Source: Comamonadaceae bacterium
GTDB taxonomy: Bacteria; Pseudomonadota; Gammaproteobacteria; Burkholderiales; Burkholderiaceae_C
Direction: 5' to 3'
NCBI GenBank assembly: GCA_004144865.1
Contig: SEAY01000019.1
Coordinates: forward strand, 1 to 39,314
Length of the DNA stretch: 39,314 bases
In this document: one piece after another, positions 8,250 to 16,457 of the stretch
Layout of the letters: each line of letters starts with the position of its first letter
Position numbering within the stretch: position 1 is the stretch's first letter
The notes under the pieces: generated by a model
What the model saw: the letters and a program-made list of their open reading frames with translations, nothing else
Databases searched by the model: none
What the model was told of the DNA's origin: nothing
Translations under genes and position numbers: made by a program

Positions 8250-9985
8250 GACGCGGCGCGCAGCGCCTCCAGCAGCCGGTCCGGCGTCACCGGCTTCTGC
8301 AGCACCGGGACGGGCAGTCCCTGCTCCAGGATGTCCGCGTCGCCGGAGACCACCAGCGCGGGCAGCCCCGGGTACTCCGAGCGCAGGGCTTCCACGGCGT
8401 CCAGCCCGTTACGTTCGCCCAGGCGCAGGTCCGCGATCAGGAACTGCGGCGCCTCGCCGCGCTCTCGCAGCGCCTGCTGCAGCCGCTCCAGGGAGCTGGC
8501 TTCCACCACGCGGGCGCCGGCTTCCTCCAGCCACGCGCACAGGGCTTCCCGGGCGAGGCGATCGTTTTCCAGCACGGCCACCAACCAGCCCCGCAGCGGT
8601 GCCTCCCCGGCGTCGCCCGGCTGCGCCGCAGCCGCCGGCTGGGCCTGCTCGGCGAGCCGCAGCCGCACGCTGGCGCGCGTGCCTTCCCCGGCGCGGGAAA
8701 TGAGGTGCAGCTCCGAATGCATCAGGCTGGCGATGTGCTTGCAGACCGCCAGCCCCAGGCCGATGCCCTCGGCTTCGGCGAGGCTGGCGGAGCGGCCGCG
8801 GAAGAAGGCCTTGGCGGCCTGGTCCAGGTCATCGGGCTCCATGCCGACGCCCTGGTCGGTCACGCTCAGCACCGCGTCGCCGCGGTGCCGCTCCACGCGC
8901 AGCACGATCTCGCCGCGCAGCGAGTACTTCCAGGCGTTGTCCAGGAAGTTGCGCAGCAGGCGCTCGAGGAGCACCGGGTCGGCTTCCACCGTGCAGGCGG
9001 GCTCCAGGTCGATGCGGAAGCGCAGGCCGCGCGACGCGCACTTCTCCGCGAAGCCCGAAGCGGCGGCGGCCACCAGCGGGTCGAGCCGCACCGGCTGCAG
9101 CACGGCGCGCATGGTGCCGGCGTCGATCTGCGCGAAATCCACCAGGTGCCGGAACATGCCGTCGATCGATTCGCTGGTGCGCACGATCTGCTGCGCCATG
9201 GCGTCGCGCCGCGCGGCGTCGGTGGACTTGCGGAAGATGTCGGAGAGGAACAGCAGCGCCTGCACCGGCTGCCGCAGGTCGTGGCTGGCGGCGCCGAGGA
9301 AGCGGGAGCGGGCGCGGTGCGCCTCCTGCTGGCTCTGCAGGGCCAGGCGCAGCTGCTGCACCAGCGACGCATTCTGTTCGGCGGCGGCCACCGTGTCGCG
9401 CAGCTGGCCCCAGATCGCCTGCCCCAGCTTCACCATCATGCGGCCGCCCAGCAGCATGCTGATGCCGATCATGAGCAGTTCCGCCGCGCCCGCATGCCGC
9501 ACCCAGGCCAGGTACACGGTGACGAAGCAGGCCGCGAGGTAGGCCGCGTACACCCGTGGCTGCACCGCCAGCACGGCGACGGCCACCGACGCCCAGCCCA
9601 CGGTGATGATGGTGAGCACGCCGACGTCGGCGATGTCGAGGAAGCGCGCGAAGAAGGGCACGGAGGCCGGCGCCAGCCAGCCGGTGAAGGCGGCGATGGC
9701 CGCGATGCGGTGCAGCACGGACGGCGTCGCGCCCTGGCGATCGACCATGCGCTGGAAGAGCGGCTGGCGCGCCAGCATGATCGCGGCGAAGGGCAGGTAC
9801 CAGGCCAGGTACAACCGCCAGCCGGCGCCCGGCACGTAGATGAAGCCGAACAGCGCTCCCATCAGGAGCGCCGTGATGGCGCCCTGCCGGGCCTGCACGA
9901 GGATCATGGCGACACTGCGGCGCACCAGTTCCGCCGAGGGACCGGTGTCCGGGATGGCCTGTCCTTGTTCTGATTTTTGAAGCAA
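8183..9985 (-). CDS. Membrane-bound hybrid sensor histidine kinase with C-terminal receiver
   Basis: The protein has 600 residues. The TTG start at 9985 is supported by an AGGAG 7 bases upstream; the next in-frame ATG is 26 codons later. Residues about 35-185 contain five or six hydrophobic segments with little periplasmic sequence, so sensing is probably within the membrane. A short helical linker leads to the dimerisation domain with the H-box ASHDLRQP (phospho-acceptor His 235). The ATPase domain follows with N-box NFLDNAWKYS (near 346-355), DQGVGM and GIGLGLAVCK. A receiver domain spans about 467-578, with Asp 519 in LIADLRLGERNG and Lys 564. The final 22 residues lie beyond the receiver and correspond to the 67-base overlap with the convergent regulator. 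The stimulus is unknown. Confidence 0.92.
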   Translation of the reverse strand: MLQKSEQGQAIPDTGPSAELVRRSVAMILVQARQGAITALLMGALFGFIYVPGAGWRLYLAWYLPFAAIMLARQPLFQRMVDRQGATPSVLHRIAAIAAFTGWLAPASVPFFARFLDIADVGVLTIITVGWASVAVAVLAVQPRVYAAYLAACFVTVYLAWVRHAGAAELLMIGISMLLGGRMMVKLGQAIWGQLRDTVAAAEQNASLVQQLRLALQSQQEAHRARSRFLGAASHDLRQPVQALLFLSDIFRKSTDAARRDAMAQQIVRTSESIDGMFRHLVDFAQIDAGTMRAVLQPVRLDPLVAAAASGFAEKCASRGLRFRIDLEPACTVEADPVLLERLLRNFLDNAWKYSLRGEIVLRVERHRGDAVLSVTDQGVGMEPDDLDQAAKAFFRGRSASLAEAEGIGLGLAVCKHIASLMHSELHLISRAGEGTRASVRLRLAEQAQPAAAAQPGDAGEAPLRGWLVAVLENDRLAREALCAWLEEAGARVVEASSLERLQQALRERGEAPQFLIADLRLGERNGLDAVEALRSEYPGLPALVVSGDADILEQGLPVPVLQKPVTPDRLLEALRAASQCTEGGAGSRSRMLTPARANA

Positions 9986-10062
9986 AGCCTTCTCCTGCCG
10001 GGAGTGTGGCGTAAGAAGGATGCTTAGCCAAGTTACAAGTGCTCACCTCTACCATCCGGGAG

Positions 10063-10647
10063 ATGCCGACCACGCACCTGTTGTACCTGCATGGCTTCCG
10101 CTCCTCCCCCCGCTCGTTCAAGGCGCAGCGAATGGAAACGGAAGTTCGCCTCCGCCACCCTGCCGTGCAGTGGTGGTGCCCCCAGCTGCCGCCTTCCCCG
10201 CGCGCGGCCGCCGCCTTGCTGGCCGAAGGCATCGCGCGCTGGCCGCGCGATCGCATGGCGGTGGTCGGCTCCTCGCTGGGCGGCTTCTACGCCACCTGGG
10301 TCGCGGAGGAAACGGGCTGCCGCGCCGTGCTGCTCAATCCGGCGGTGGACCCCGCCCGCGACCTCGCCCGCCACATCGGCGAGCAGACCGCCTGGCACGA
10401 TCCCCACGAGCATTTCTACTTCGCTGCCGAATACGTGGAGGAACTGCGGGCGCTGGAGAAAGGGCCCGTGCGCCACCCGGAGCACTACTTCGCCGTGATC
10501 GCCAAGGGTGACGAGGTCCTGGACTGGCGCGAGATGGCGGGCCGCTATCCCGGCATCCGCACCAAGCTGCTGGAAGGCTCCGACCACGCCATTTCCGACT
10601 TCGAGGAGCACATCGGCGACGTCCTGGATTTCCTGCGGCTGGCCTGA
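10063..10647 (+). CDS. YqiA/YcfP-type alpha/beta-fold esterase
   Basis: The protein has 194 residues from the ATG at 10063 (MPTTHLLYLHGFRSS). An in-frame GTG at 10039 would add eight residues but has no ribosome site; GGGAG directly abuts the ATG, so the start is not certain. Family signs are the N-terminal LYLHGFRSSP, the nucleophile elbow VGSSLGGFYA (Ser 71) and a C-terminal GSDHAISDFEEH carrying the catalytic His. This small cytoplasmic esterase family is widespread in proteobacteria, and its physiological substrate is poorly defined. It heads a plus-strand gene run and lies 35 bp before the ribonuclease gene. Confidence 0.85.
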   Translation: MPTTHLLYLHGFRSSPRSFKAQRMETEVRLRHPAVQWWCPQLPPSPRAAAALLAEGIARWPRDRMAVVGSSLGGFYATWVAEETGCRAVLLNPAVDPARDLARHIGEQTAWHDPHEHFYFAAEYVEELRALEKGPVRHPEHYFAVIAKGDEVLDWREMAGRYPGIRTKLLEGSDHAISDFEEHIGDVLDFLRLA

Positions 10648-10682
10648 GCGGCCGGGCAGGACCCGCGTGGGACAATCCGCGG

Positions 10683-12755
10683 ATGTTTGTGTTGTTCGAA
10701 GACGCCGGCAAGTTCCTGGCCGGCCGCGTGCTTTCCGAGACGGACGCCTCGGCCCAGGTGGAACTGGAAAGCGGCAAGCGCGTGAAGGTCAAGGCGGCCC
10801 ATGTCCTGTTGCGGTTCGAGAAGCCGCAGCCGGCGGAGCTGCTGCGCGAGGCGCAGCAGGTGGCCGAAGGCATCGAGCTGGACCTGGCCTGGGAGTTCGC
10901 GCCCGAGGAGGAATTCGGCTTCGCGGACCTGGCGCGTGAATATTTCAGCGCCCAGGCCGGCTTCGCCCAGCAGGCCGCGGCGCTGCTGCGCCTGTTCGAG
11001 GCGCCGCACTACTTCCGCCGGGCCGGCAAGGGGCGCTTCCGCAAGGCGCCCGCCGAGATCGTGCAGCAGGCGCTGGCCGCCATCGAGAAGAAGAAGCAGG
11101 TGCAGGCACAGATCGAGGCCTGGGCCGCCGAACTCGGGGCCGGCAGTTGCCCGCCCGCGATCCGGGAGCAGCTGTACCGCATCCTCTTCAAGCCCGACAA
11201 GAACGCGCCCGAATACAAGGCGGTGGTCGAAGCCTCGCGCAACACGCACACAGCCCCGCTCGCCCTGCTGCAGAAGGCCGGAGCCATCACCTCGCCGTAC
11301 CAGTTCCACTGGAAGCGCTTCCTGCTGGAGTACTTTCCCAAGGGAACCGGCTTCCCGCCGCTGGCCGCACCTGCCATCAAGGACGAACTGCCGGTGGCGC
11401 CGGTGCAGGCCTTCTCGGTGGACGATTCCAGCACCACCGAGATCGACGACGCCCTTTCGGTGCAGGGGCTGGGCAGCGCCACCGTGACCGTGGGCATCCA
11501 CATCGCGGCGCCGGCGCTGGCGATCGCCACCGGCACGCCGCTGGATCACCTGGCACGCCAGCGCCTGTCCACCGTCTACATGCCGGGGCACAAGATCACC
11601 ATGCTGCCCGACGACGTGGTGCAGGCCTACACCTTGCTGGAAGGGCGCGACTGCCCCGCGGTGTCCCTGTACGTGCAGTTCGACGCGGCGACGCTGGCCG
11701 TGCAATCCAGCGAGACGCGCCTGGAGCGCGTGCCGATCGCCGTCAACCTGCGGCATGACCAGCTCGATGCGCACCTCACCGAAGGCTGGCTGGAGGACGC
11801 CGCGCTGGTGGCGGACGACGTGCCGGCGCCGGCCGCGCGCTTCCGCGCCGAGCTCTCCTTCCTGTTCCGGCTCGCGAAGCACCTGAAGGCGCAGCGCGAA
11901 GTGGCGCGCGGCAAGCCGGAGAACTTCAGCCGGCCCGACTACAACTTCCGCGTGCCCGGTGCGGGCGAAGACGGCCCCGCGGGCGACGAGGCGGTGGAGA
12001 TCACCGTGCGCCGCCGCGGCGCGCCGCTGGACCTGATGGTCTCGGAGGCCATGATCCTCGCCAACAGCACCTGGGGCCAGTGGCTGTCGGACATCGGCGT
12101 GCCGGGCATCTACCGCAGCCAGGCCAGCCTGGCGCCCGGCGTGAAGGTGCGCATGGGCACCAAGGCGGCGCCGCACGCCGGCCTGGGCGTGAAGTGCTAC
12201 GCGTGGAGCACCTCGCCGCTGCGCCGCTACACCGACCTCGTGAACCAGTGGCAGATCATCGCGGCCGCCCGGCACGGGCGCACCGCGGCGCTGGCGGCGC
12301 CGTTCAAGCCGAAGGACGCCGAGCTGTTCTCCATCATTTCCGCGTTCGACGCGGCCTATGCGGCGTACAACGGCCACCAGGCCGGCATGGAGCGGTTCTG
12401 GACCCTGCGCTACATCCTGCAGCAGGGCATCCGCGAGCTGGAAGCCACCGTGTTCAAGGAGGGCTTGGCGCGCGCCGACACGCTGCCGCTGGTGCTGCCG
12501 GTGCTGGGCGCGGCGGACCTGCCGCGCGGCTCGCGCGTGCGGCTGAAGCTCGGGGAGATCGACCTGATCACGCTGGACGTCGCCGGCACCGTGCTGCAGC
12601 GGCTCGATTCCGTGCCGGAGGATGCAACGGCGTCGGAAGAAGGCGACACCGGGGACGAAACCATCGCCGGCCCGATTGCGATCGCGGTGGATGTCACGGA
12701 CACTACCGAGGAGAATCCCTCCCTGGCGCCCGCCGGCGCCGACGCGAGCCCGTGA
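10683..12755 (+). CDS. RNB-domain (RNase II/R family) exoribonuclease
   Basis: The protein has 690 residues, comparable in size to E. coli RNase II (about 640). The catalytic RNB core contains VDDSSTTEIDDAL (Asp 247, Asp 248, Asp 255, Asp 256), which supplies the magnesium-binding acidic residues, and later TSPLRRYTDLVNQWQI, typical of the family. The N-terminal 100 or so residues (FVLFEDAGKFLAGRVLSE) form the small domain found in Burkholderiales homologues. The role is 3'-to-5' degradation of RNA in the cytoplasm. Its TGA overlaps the GTG start of the TonB-like gene (GTGA), so the two are probably translationally coupled. It is not a clear RNase R because no extended basic C-terminal tail is seen. 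Confidence 0.9.
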   Translation: MFVLFEDAGKFLAGRVLSETDASAQVELESGKRVKVKAAHVLLRFEKPQPAELLREAQQVAEGIELDLAWEFAPEEEFGFADLAREYFSAQAGFAQQAAALLRLFEAPHYFRRAGKGRFRKAPAEIVQQALAAIEKKKQVQAQIEAWAAELGAGSCPPAIREQLYRILFKPDKNAPEYKAVVEASRNTHTAPLALLQKAGAITSPYQFHWKRFLLEYFPKGTGFPPLAAPAIKDELPVAPVQAFSVDDSSTTEIDDALSVQGLGSATVTVGIHIAAPALAIATGTPLDHLARQRLSTVYMPGHKITMLPDDVVQAYTLLEGRDCPAVSLYVQFDAATLAVQSSETRLERVPIAVNLRHDQLDAHLTEGWLEDAALVADDVPAPAARFRAELSFLFRLAKHLKAQREVARGKPENFSRPDYNFRVPGAGEDGPAGDEAVEITVRRRGAPLDLMVSEAMILANSTWGQWLSDIGVPGIYRSQASLAPGVKVRMGTKAAPHAGLGVKCYAWSTSPLRRYTDLVNQWQIIAAARHGRTAALAAPFKPKDAELFSIISAFDAAYAAYNGHQAGMERFWTLRYILQQGIRELEATVFKEGLARADTLPLVLPVLGAADLPRGSRVRLKLGEIDLITLDVAGTVLQRLDSVPEDATASEEGDTGDETIAGPIAIAVDVTDTTEENPSLAPAGADASP

Positions 12756-13606
12756 ACCTGAAGTCCCTGAGCACCCTGCAGATCGCGCTGGGCGTGTCCG
12801 TCGCCGCACACGCGGCCCTGCTGACGGTGCGCATCGTGGACCCCGAAGGCTTCAACCGCATCTTCCAGGACACGCCCCTCGAGGTGGTGCTGGTCAACGC
12901 GCACAGCAACGAGAAGGTCGAACGCGCCCAGGCGATCGCCCAGCGCTCGCTCGCGGGTGGCGGCGAGGCCGAGAAGGGCCGCGCCACCTCGCCCCTGCCG
13001 CCTTCCGCCCTCACGAGCATCGGCGACGCCGCCGAGGAGGAGCAGAAGAAGATCGAGGACATGCAGGAGCAGCAGATGCTCATGCTGGCCCAGCTGAAGA
13101 AGACGCTGGCGTCCATGCCGCCCTCGGATCCGAAGCAGGTGCGCAAGAACCCCGAAGCCGCCGCGCGGGAGGAAAAGCGCCGCCACCTGGTGAAGCTGCT
13201 CGCCGAGATCGAGAAGCGGATCAACGAGGAAAACGCGCGGCCCAAGAAGCGCTACATCAGCCCCTCCACGCGCGAGGAGGTGTACGCCGTGTACTACGAC
13301 TCGCTGCGCCGCAGGATCGAGGACCGGGGCACGCACAACTTTCCCGAGCTCGCCGGGCGCAAGCTGTATGGCGAGCTGACCATGATCGTGACCGTCAACC
13401 ACGACGGCCGGGTGCTGGACACCGAAATCGTGGAGACGTCCGGCAACAACGTGCTGGACAGGCGCGCGGCGAGCATCGCGCGGGCGGCCGGGCCTTTCGG
13501 CCGCTTCAACGAGGCGATGCGGCGCAAGGCCGACCAGATCGTCGTGGTCTCGCGCTTCAAGTTCACGCGCGACGACACGCTCGAGACCAAGCTCACCAGC
13601 CGCTGA
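12752..13606 (+). CDS. TonB-like energy-transducer family protein
   Basis: The protein has 284 residues from a GTG that overlaps the ribonuclease stop. An N-terminal membrane segment (about residues 9-27, IALGVSVAAHAALLTVRIV) anchors it. A long charged, Lys/Glu-rich helical region follows (about 85-150, with KKIEDMQEQQMLMLAQLKK). The C-terminal TonB-type domain (about 190-280) includes GELTMIVTVNHDGRVLDTEIV and a final VVVSRFKF. It has no Pro-Lys repeat region like E. coli TonB and no exbB/exbD neighbours here, so a role in iron uptake is not shown. Homologues occur at this position in related genomes as far as I recall. Confidence 0.8.
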   Translation: MNLKSLSTLQIALGVSVAAHAALLTVRIVDPEGFNRIFQDTPLEVVLVNAHSNEKVERAQAIAQRSLAGGGEAEKGRATSPLPPSALTSIGDAAEEEQKKIEDMQEQQMLMLAQLKKTLASMPPSDPKQVRKNPEAAAREEKRRHLVKLLAEIEKRINEENARPKKRYISPSTREEVYAVYYDSLRRRIEDRGTHNFPELAGRKLYGELTMIVTVNHDGRVLDTEIVETSGNNVLDRRAASIARAAGPFGRFNEAMRRKADQIVVVSRFKFTRDDTLETKLTSR

Positions 13607-13615
13607 GGCCGCGCC

Positions 13616-14446
13616 GTGGACCGTTACTGCGTCATGGGCAACCCCGTGGACCACAGCAAGTCGCCGTGGATCCACGCCCGCTTCGCCGAGCTCACGGGCG
13701 AGCCGGTCGAATACGGCAAGCGCTTGGTGCCGATGGACGGCTTCGAGGAGGGCTTGCGCGCCTTCCGGGCCGAGGGCGGCAAGGGCTGCAACGTGACCGT
13801 GCCCTTCAAGTTCGAAGCCGCGCGGCTGGCCGATTTCCGCAGCGCGCGCGCGGCGCTCGCCGGCGCCTGCAACGTGCTGCGCTTCGAGGCCGACGGCATC
13901 CACGGGGAGAACACCGACGGCATCGGGCTGGTGGCGGACCTGCAGCGCAACGCCGGCATCTCGCTGGGTGGACGCGACGTGCTGCTGGTGGGCGCCGGCG
14001 GCGCCGCGGCCGGCGTGCTCGGGCCGCTGCTGGAAGCACGCCCCCGGCGCATCGTCGTGGCCAATCGCACCGTGGAAAAGGCGCAGGCCCTGGTGCAACG
14101 CCACGCCATGCTCGCCAACGAAACCTATGCCGACCTGCAGGCCTGCGCGCTGCACGCGGTGCGCGGCGCCTTCGACGTGGTGCTCAACGCGACCGCGACC
14201 AGCATGGCCGGCACGGGCGTGCCGGTGGATGCCGCCGTGCTCAAGCCGGGCGCCCTCGCCTGCGACATGATGTACGGGCCGGCGGCGCAGGGCTTCCTGG
14301 ATTGGGCGCGCGAACACGGCGCCGTGGGCCGCGACGGCCTCGGCATGCTGGTCGAACAGGCCGCCGAGGCGTTCCAGTTCTGGCGCGGCATCCGCCCGCC
14401 GAGCGCGCAGGTGCTGGCCGAACTGCGGCGGGAGATGGAGCGATGA
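13616..14446 (+). CDS. aroE: Shikimate dehydrogenase (NADP-dependent)
   Basis: The protein has 276 residues with a GTG start at 13616; the sequence ctgaggccgcgcc in front of it supplies a GAGG ribosome site. It reduces 3-dehydroshikimate to shikimate in aromatic amino-acid synthesis. Substrate-site motifs are visible: MGNPVDHSKSPWIH, GCNVTVPFK with catalytic Lys 65, and ENTDGIG with Asp 101. The NADP-binding loop is VGAGGAAAGV, followed by VANRTVEKA, whose NRT is typical of the NADP-preferring AroE class. The end overlaps mtgA by ATGA. Confidence 0.96.
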   Translation: MDRYCVMGNPVDHSKSPWIHARFAELTGEPVEYGKRLVPMDGFEEGLRAFRAEGGKGCNVTVPFKFEAARLADFRSARAALAGACNVLRFEADGIHGENTDGIGLVADLQRNAGISLGGRDVLLVGAGGAAAGVLGPLLEARPRRIVVANRTVEKAQALVQRHAMLANETYADLQACALHAVRGAFDVVLNATATSMAGTGVPVDAAVLKPGALACDMMYGPAAQGFLDWAREHGAVGRDGLGMLVEQAAEAFQFWRGIRPPSAQVLAELRREMER

Positions 14447-15174
14447 AGGGCCTGGCGCGCTGGATCGCGCTGGTGATCCTCTCCTTCGTGGCGCTGCAGC
14501 TGTTCTTCCTGGTGCGCATCGGCACGATGGCGACGATTGATCCGCAATCCACCACCTTCCAGCGTTCCGAAGCGTGGCGCATCGCCACCGAGAAGGACAA
14601 GCTGCGCTGGCGCCAGCAGTGGGCGCCCTACGAGAAGATCTCCGACAACCTCAAGCGCGCCGTGATCGCCTCCGAGGACGCCAGCTTCTCCGAGCACGAG
14701 GGCGTGGACTGGGACGCGCTGGAGAAGGCGTGGGAGCGCAATGCGAAGGCCGAGGAAGCGGCGGCGCGGCGCGCGCAGCTGGCGCCCTCGCGCGCGAAGC
14801 CGCCGAAGATCGTGGGCGGCTCCACCATCACGCAGCAGCTGGCCAAGAACCTGCTGCTCTCGGGCGAGCGCACCTTGCTGCGCAAGGGCCAGGAGATCGT
14901 GCTCACCTTCGAGCTGGAGCAGATGCTGTCGAAGCAGCGCATCCTGGAGATCTACCTGAACAACGTGGAGTGGGGCGAGGGCGTGTTCGGCGCCGAGGCG
15001 GCGGCGCAGCACTACTTCCGCAAGAGTGCCAGCCGGCTCACCGCGTACGAGGCCGCGCGCCTGGCGGTGATGCTGCCGCAGCCCAAGCGCTTCGAGAAGG
15101 CGCCGGGCTCCGGCTACCTCGCGAGCCGCGCGTCCCGGATCGTGGCGCGCATGCGCGACGCCGAGCTCCCCTGA
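14443..15174 (+). CDS. mtgA: Monofunctional biosynthetic peptidoglycan transglycosylase
   Basis: The protein has 243 residues. It is a GT51-family glycosyltransferase that polymerises lipid II into glycan strands without a transpeptidase domain. The N-terminal membrane anchor covers about residues 8-25 ([17 protein letters not shown]). The GT51 motifs are [13 protein letters not shown] (catalytic Glu 78), [19 protein letters not shown] and [21 protein letters not shown]. Its ATG overlaps the aroE stop (ATGA). An unusual feature is the charged Ala/Arg/Lys insertion [14 protein letters not shown] between the first two catalytic motifs, where compact homologues are shorter. Confidence 0.95.
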   Translation: MKGLARWIALVILSFVALQLFFLVRIGTMATIDPQSTTFQRSEAWRIATEKDKLRWRQQWAPYEKISDNLKRAVIASEDASFSEHEGVDWDALEKAWERNAKAEEAAARRAQLAPSRAKPPKIVGGSTITQQLAKNLLLSGERTLLRKGQEIVLTFELEQMLSKQRILEIYLNNVEWGEGVFGAEAAAQHYFRKSASRLTAYEAARLAVMLPQPKRFEKAPGSGYLASRASRIVARMRDAELP

Positions 15175-15185
15175 GCGCTGCCGCC

Positions 15186-15734
15186 ATGCGCATCCTCGGC
15201 ATCGACCCCGGCCTGCAGACCACGGGCTTCGGCGTGATCGATGCCGAAGGCCACGAGCTGCGCTACGTGGCGAGCGGCACCATCACCACCACCCATCTCG
15301 CGCGCGGCGACCTCCCCGCGCGGCTGAAGGTGCTGTACGACGGCATCGGCGAGCTGCGCACGCGTTACCAGCCCGATGCGGCGGCGATCGAGATCGTGTT
15401 CGTCAACGTGAATCCGCAGTCCACCCTGCTGCTCGGGCAGGCACGCGGCGCCTGCGTCACCGCCCTCGTTTCGTGCAACCTCGCCGTCGCCGAGTACACG
15501 CCCATGCAGATGAAGCAGGCGGTCGCCGGCACCGGCCGGGCCGCCAAGGCGGAGGTGCAGCAGATGGTGAAGCGCCTGCTGCAGCTGCCCGGGCTCCCCG
15601 GCAAGGACGCGGCCGATGCACTGGGCCTGGCGATCACGCATGCACATGCGGGCATCACGACGGCCCGCCTGCAGGAAGCCGGCCAGATCGCGCGGCGCAA
15701 CACCGGCATGTACAAGTCCGGGCGAGCGGTGTAG
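15186..15734 (+). CDS. ruvC: Holliday junction endonuclease RuvC
   Basis: The protein has 182 residues, slightly longer than E. coli RuvC (173). It cleaves four-way junctions during recombinational repair, working with RuvAB. The four catalytic acidic residues are recognisable: Asp 7 (GIDPGL), Glu 69 (AIEIVFVN), Asp 141 and Asp 144 ([11 protein letters not shown]). ruvA and ruvB are not in the window. It is the last gene of the plus-strand run, 11 bp after mtgA. Its TAG stop (15732-15734) lies within the first copy of a short GTAGG-type repeat that starts the gene-free stretch. Confidence 0.97.
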   Translation: MRILGIDPGLQTTGFGVIDAEGHELRYVASGTITTTHLARGDLPARLKVLYDGIGELRTRYQPDAAAIEIVFVNVNPQSTLLLGQARGACVTALVSCNLAVAEYTPMQMKQAVAGTGRAAKAEVQQMVKRLLQLPGLPGKDAADALGLAITHAHAGITTARLQEAGQIARRNTGMYKSGRAV

Positions 15735-15761
15735 GTCGGGGCGAGCGCGAAGCCGAACCCC
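15731..15761. repeat. Short GTAGG...GAACCCC repeat, first copy
   Basis: This 31-base segment shares GCGAAGCCGAACCCC and GTAGG with the unit at 15784-15815 and, inverted, with 16189-16220. It includes the stop codon of ruvC. Three related copies within 500 bp suggest a dispersed intergenic repeat family. Confidence 0.7.
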
Positions 15762-16270
15762 GGCGAGCCAGGTACCAGGCCCCGTAGGCCGGCGGTGAGC
15801 GCGAAGCCGAACCCCGGTGTGTTTGATCTCGTTCCCTGCGGCTTCCAAGCCAGCTTGATCAAGCAGAGTGCTTCCCGTCGCGCCAGGCGGTGCGCGGTGT
15901 CGGCCCGCATAAGGGGGCGGTGCCTGAAAGGCTGTTCCCGGCGCCGCAGCGTGGCTACGAGAGCGTCACAGCGTGACGCATATCGAGCCACGCGACCGTC
16001 TCTAGCTCGCGAAGCTGTTCGAGTTCGCAGTTTGGCCGCTTGCGGCCAAACTGCAGACGAGTTCTTCGCGTGCGGCGCCGGGAACGGCCTTTCAGGTTTG
16101 CCGGCGCGCTTGGCGCGCCGGCCACCGCCCCAGCGGGCCGGCACCGCGCACCGCCTGGCGCGACGTGGGCGTGGTGCCGAAGAGCGTTGGGGTTCGGCTT
16201 CGCGCTCACCGCCAACCTACAAGAATACGCTCGATCCCGCCGCGCCCCGCAGCCGCCGAGCGGGCCCGCG
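15735..16270. other. Gene-free 536-bp stretch with nested palindromes
   Basis: It lies between convergent operons (ruvC ending from the left, the lpxC-linked small gene ending from the right). It holds three copies of a short repeat, a 437-bp imperfect inverted repeat (15784-16220) and several perfect small palindromes. Open frames exist across it on both strands, but they read through the palindromic arms and resemble no protein family I recognise, so I do not call a gene. A bidirectional transcription barrier is a reasonable role but is inference. Confidence 0.75.
15784..16220. repeat. Large imperfect palindrome (inverted-repeat element)
   Basis: Three pairs of arms match in inverted, nested order. 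The outer arms are 15784-15815 and 16189-16220 (30 of 32 bases). The middle arms are 15877-15908 and 16133-16164 (31 of 32). The inner arms are 15923-15948 and 16071-16096 (25 of 26). Near the centre is a perfect 13-bp hairpin with a 2-base loop (16027-16039/16042-16054). The right half carries an extra 10-bp hairpin (16100-16109/16113-16122) that is missing from the left half. Further small palindromes are at 15853-15864 (GCTTGATCAAGC) and 15963-15979 (GCGTCAC-AGC-GTGACGC). No transposase is encoded, so it could be a MITE-like or REP-composite element. Confidence 0.8.
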
Positions 16271-16450
16271 TCAGGACGCCAGCCGCTCCACCGCCAGCAC
16301 CAGGAAGAACCCCAGAGCCGCCAGCAACGTCCATTTCAGGACCACCAGGCCGAATCGCTTGTACTTCTGCTGCCCGGTGCCCGCATAGAAGGCGAAGCTC
16401 ACCCCCGCTGCCAGCAACAGCAGCATGAGGATCCACCGGAACAGGAGCAT
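16271..16450 (-). CDS. Small two-helix membrane protein downstream of lpxC
   Basis: The protein has 59 residues, starting MLLFRWILMLLLL and ending LAVERLAS. It has two hydrophobic segments (about 4-22 and 38-54) with a short polar stretch QQKYKRFG between them. The start is 7 bases after the lpxC stop, so it is very likely translated from the lpxC mRNA. I recall similar short conserved membrane proteins next to lpxC in other Burkholderiales, but the function is unknown. It ends just before the palindromic stretch. Confidence 0.75.
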   Translation of the reverse strand: MLLFRWILMLLLLAAGVSFAFYAGTGQQKYKRFGLVVLKWTLLAALGFFLVLAVERLAS

Positions 16451-16457
16451 GGAACGC

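Noticed and set aside
7670..9973. A 767-codon plus-strand frame opposite the histidine kinase
   Set aside because: It is antisense to a kinase with complete H, N, G and receiver motifs, and its His/Gln/Arg-rich translation has no domain.
15731..16220. CRISPR array
   Set aside because: The repeat copies are few, partly inverted and irregularly spaced, and no cas genes are nearby.
15795..16388. A 197-codon open frame across the palindromic stretch, plus shorter frames on the opposite strand
   Set aside because: It reads through both palindrome arms, is Arg/Ala-rich with no recognisable domain, and runs antisense through most of the small lpxC-linked gene. GC-rich palindromic DNA gives such frames by chance.
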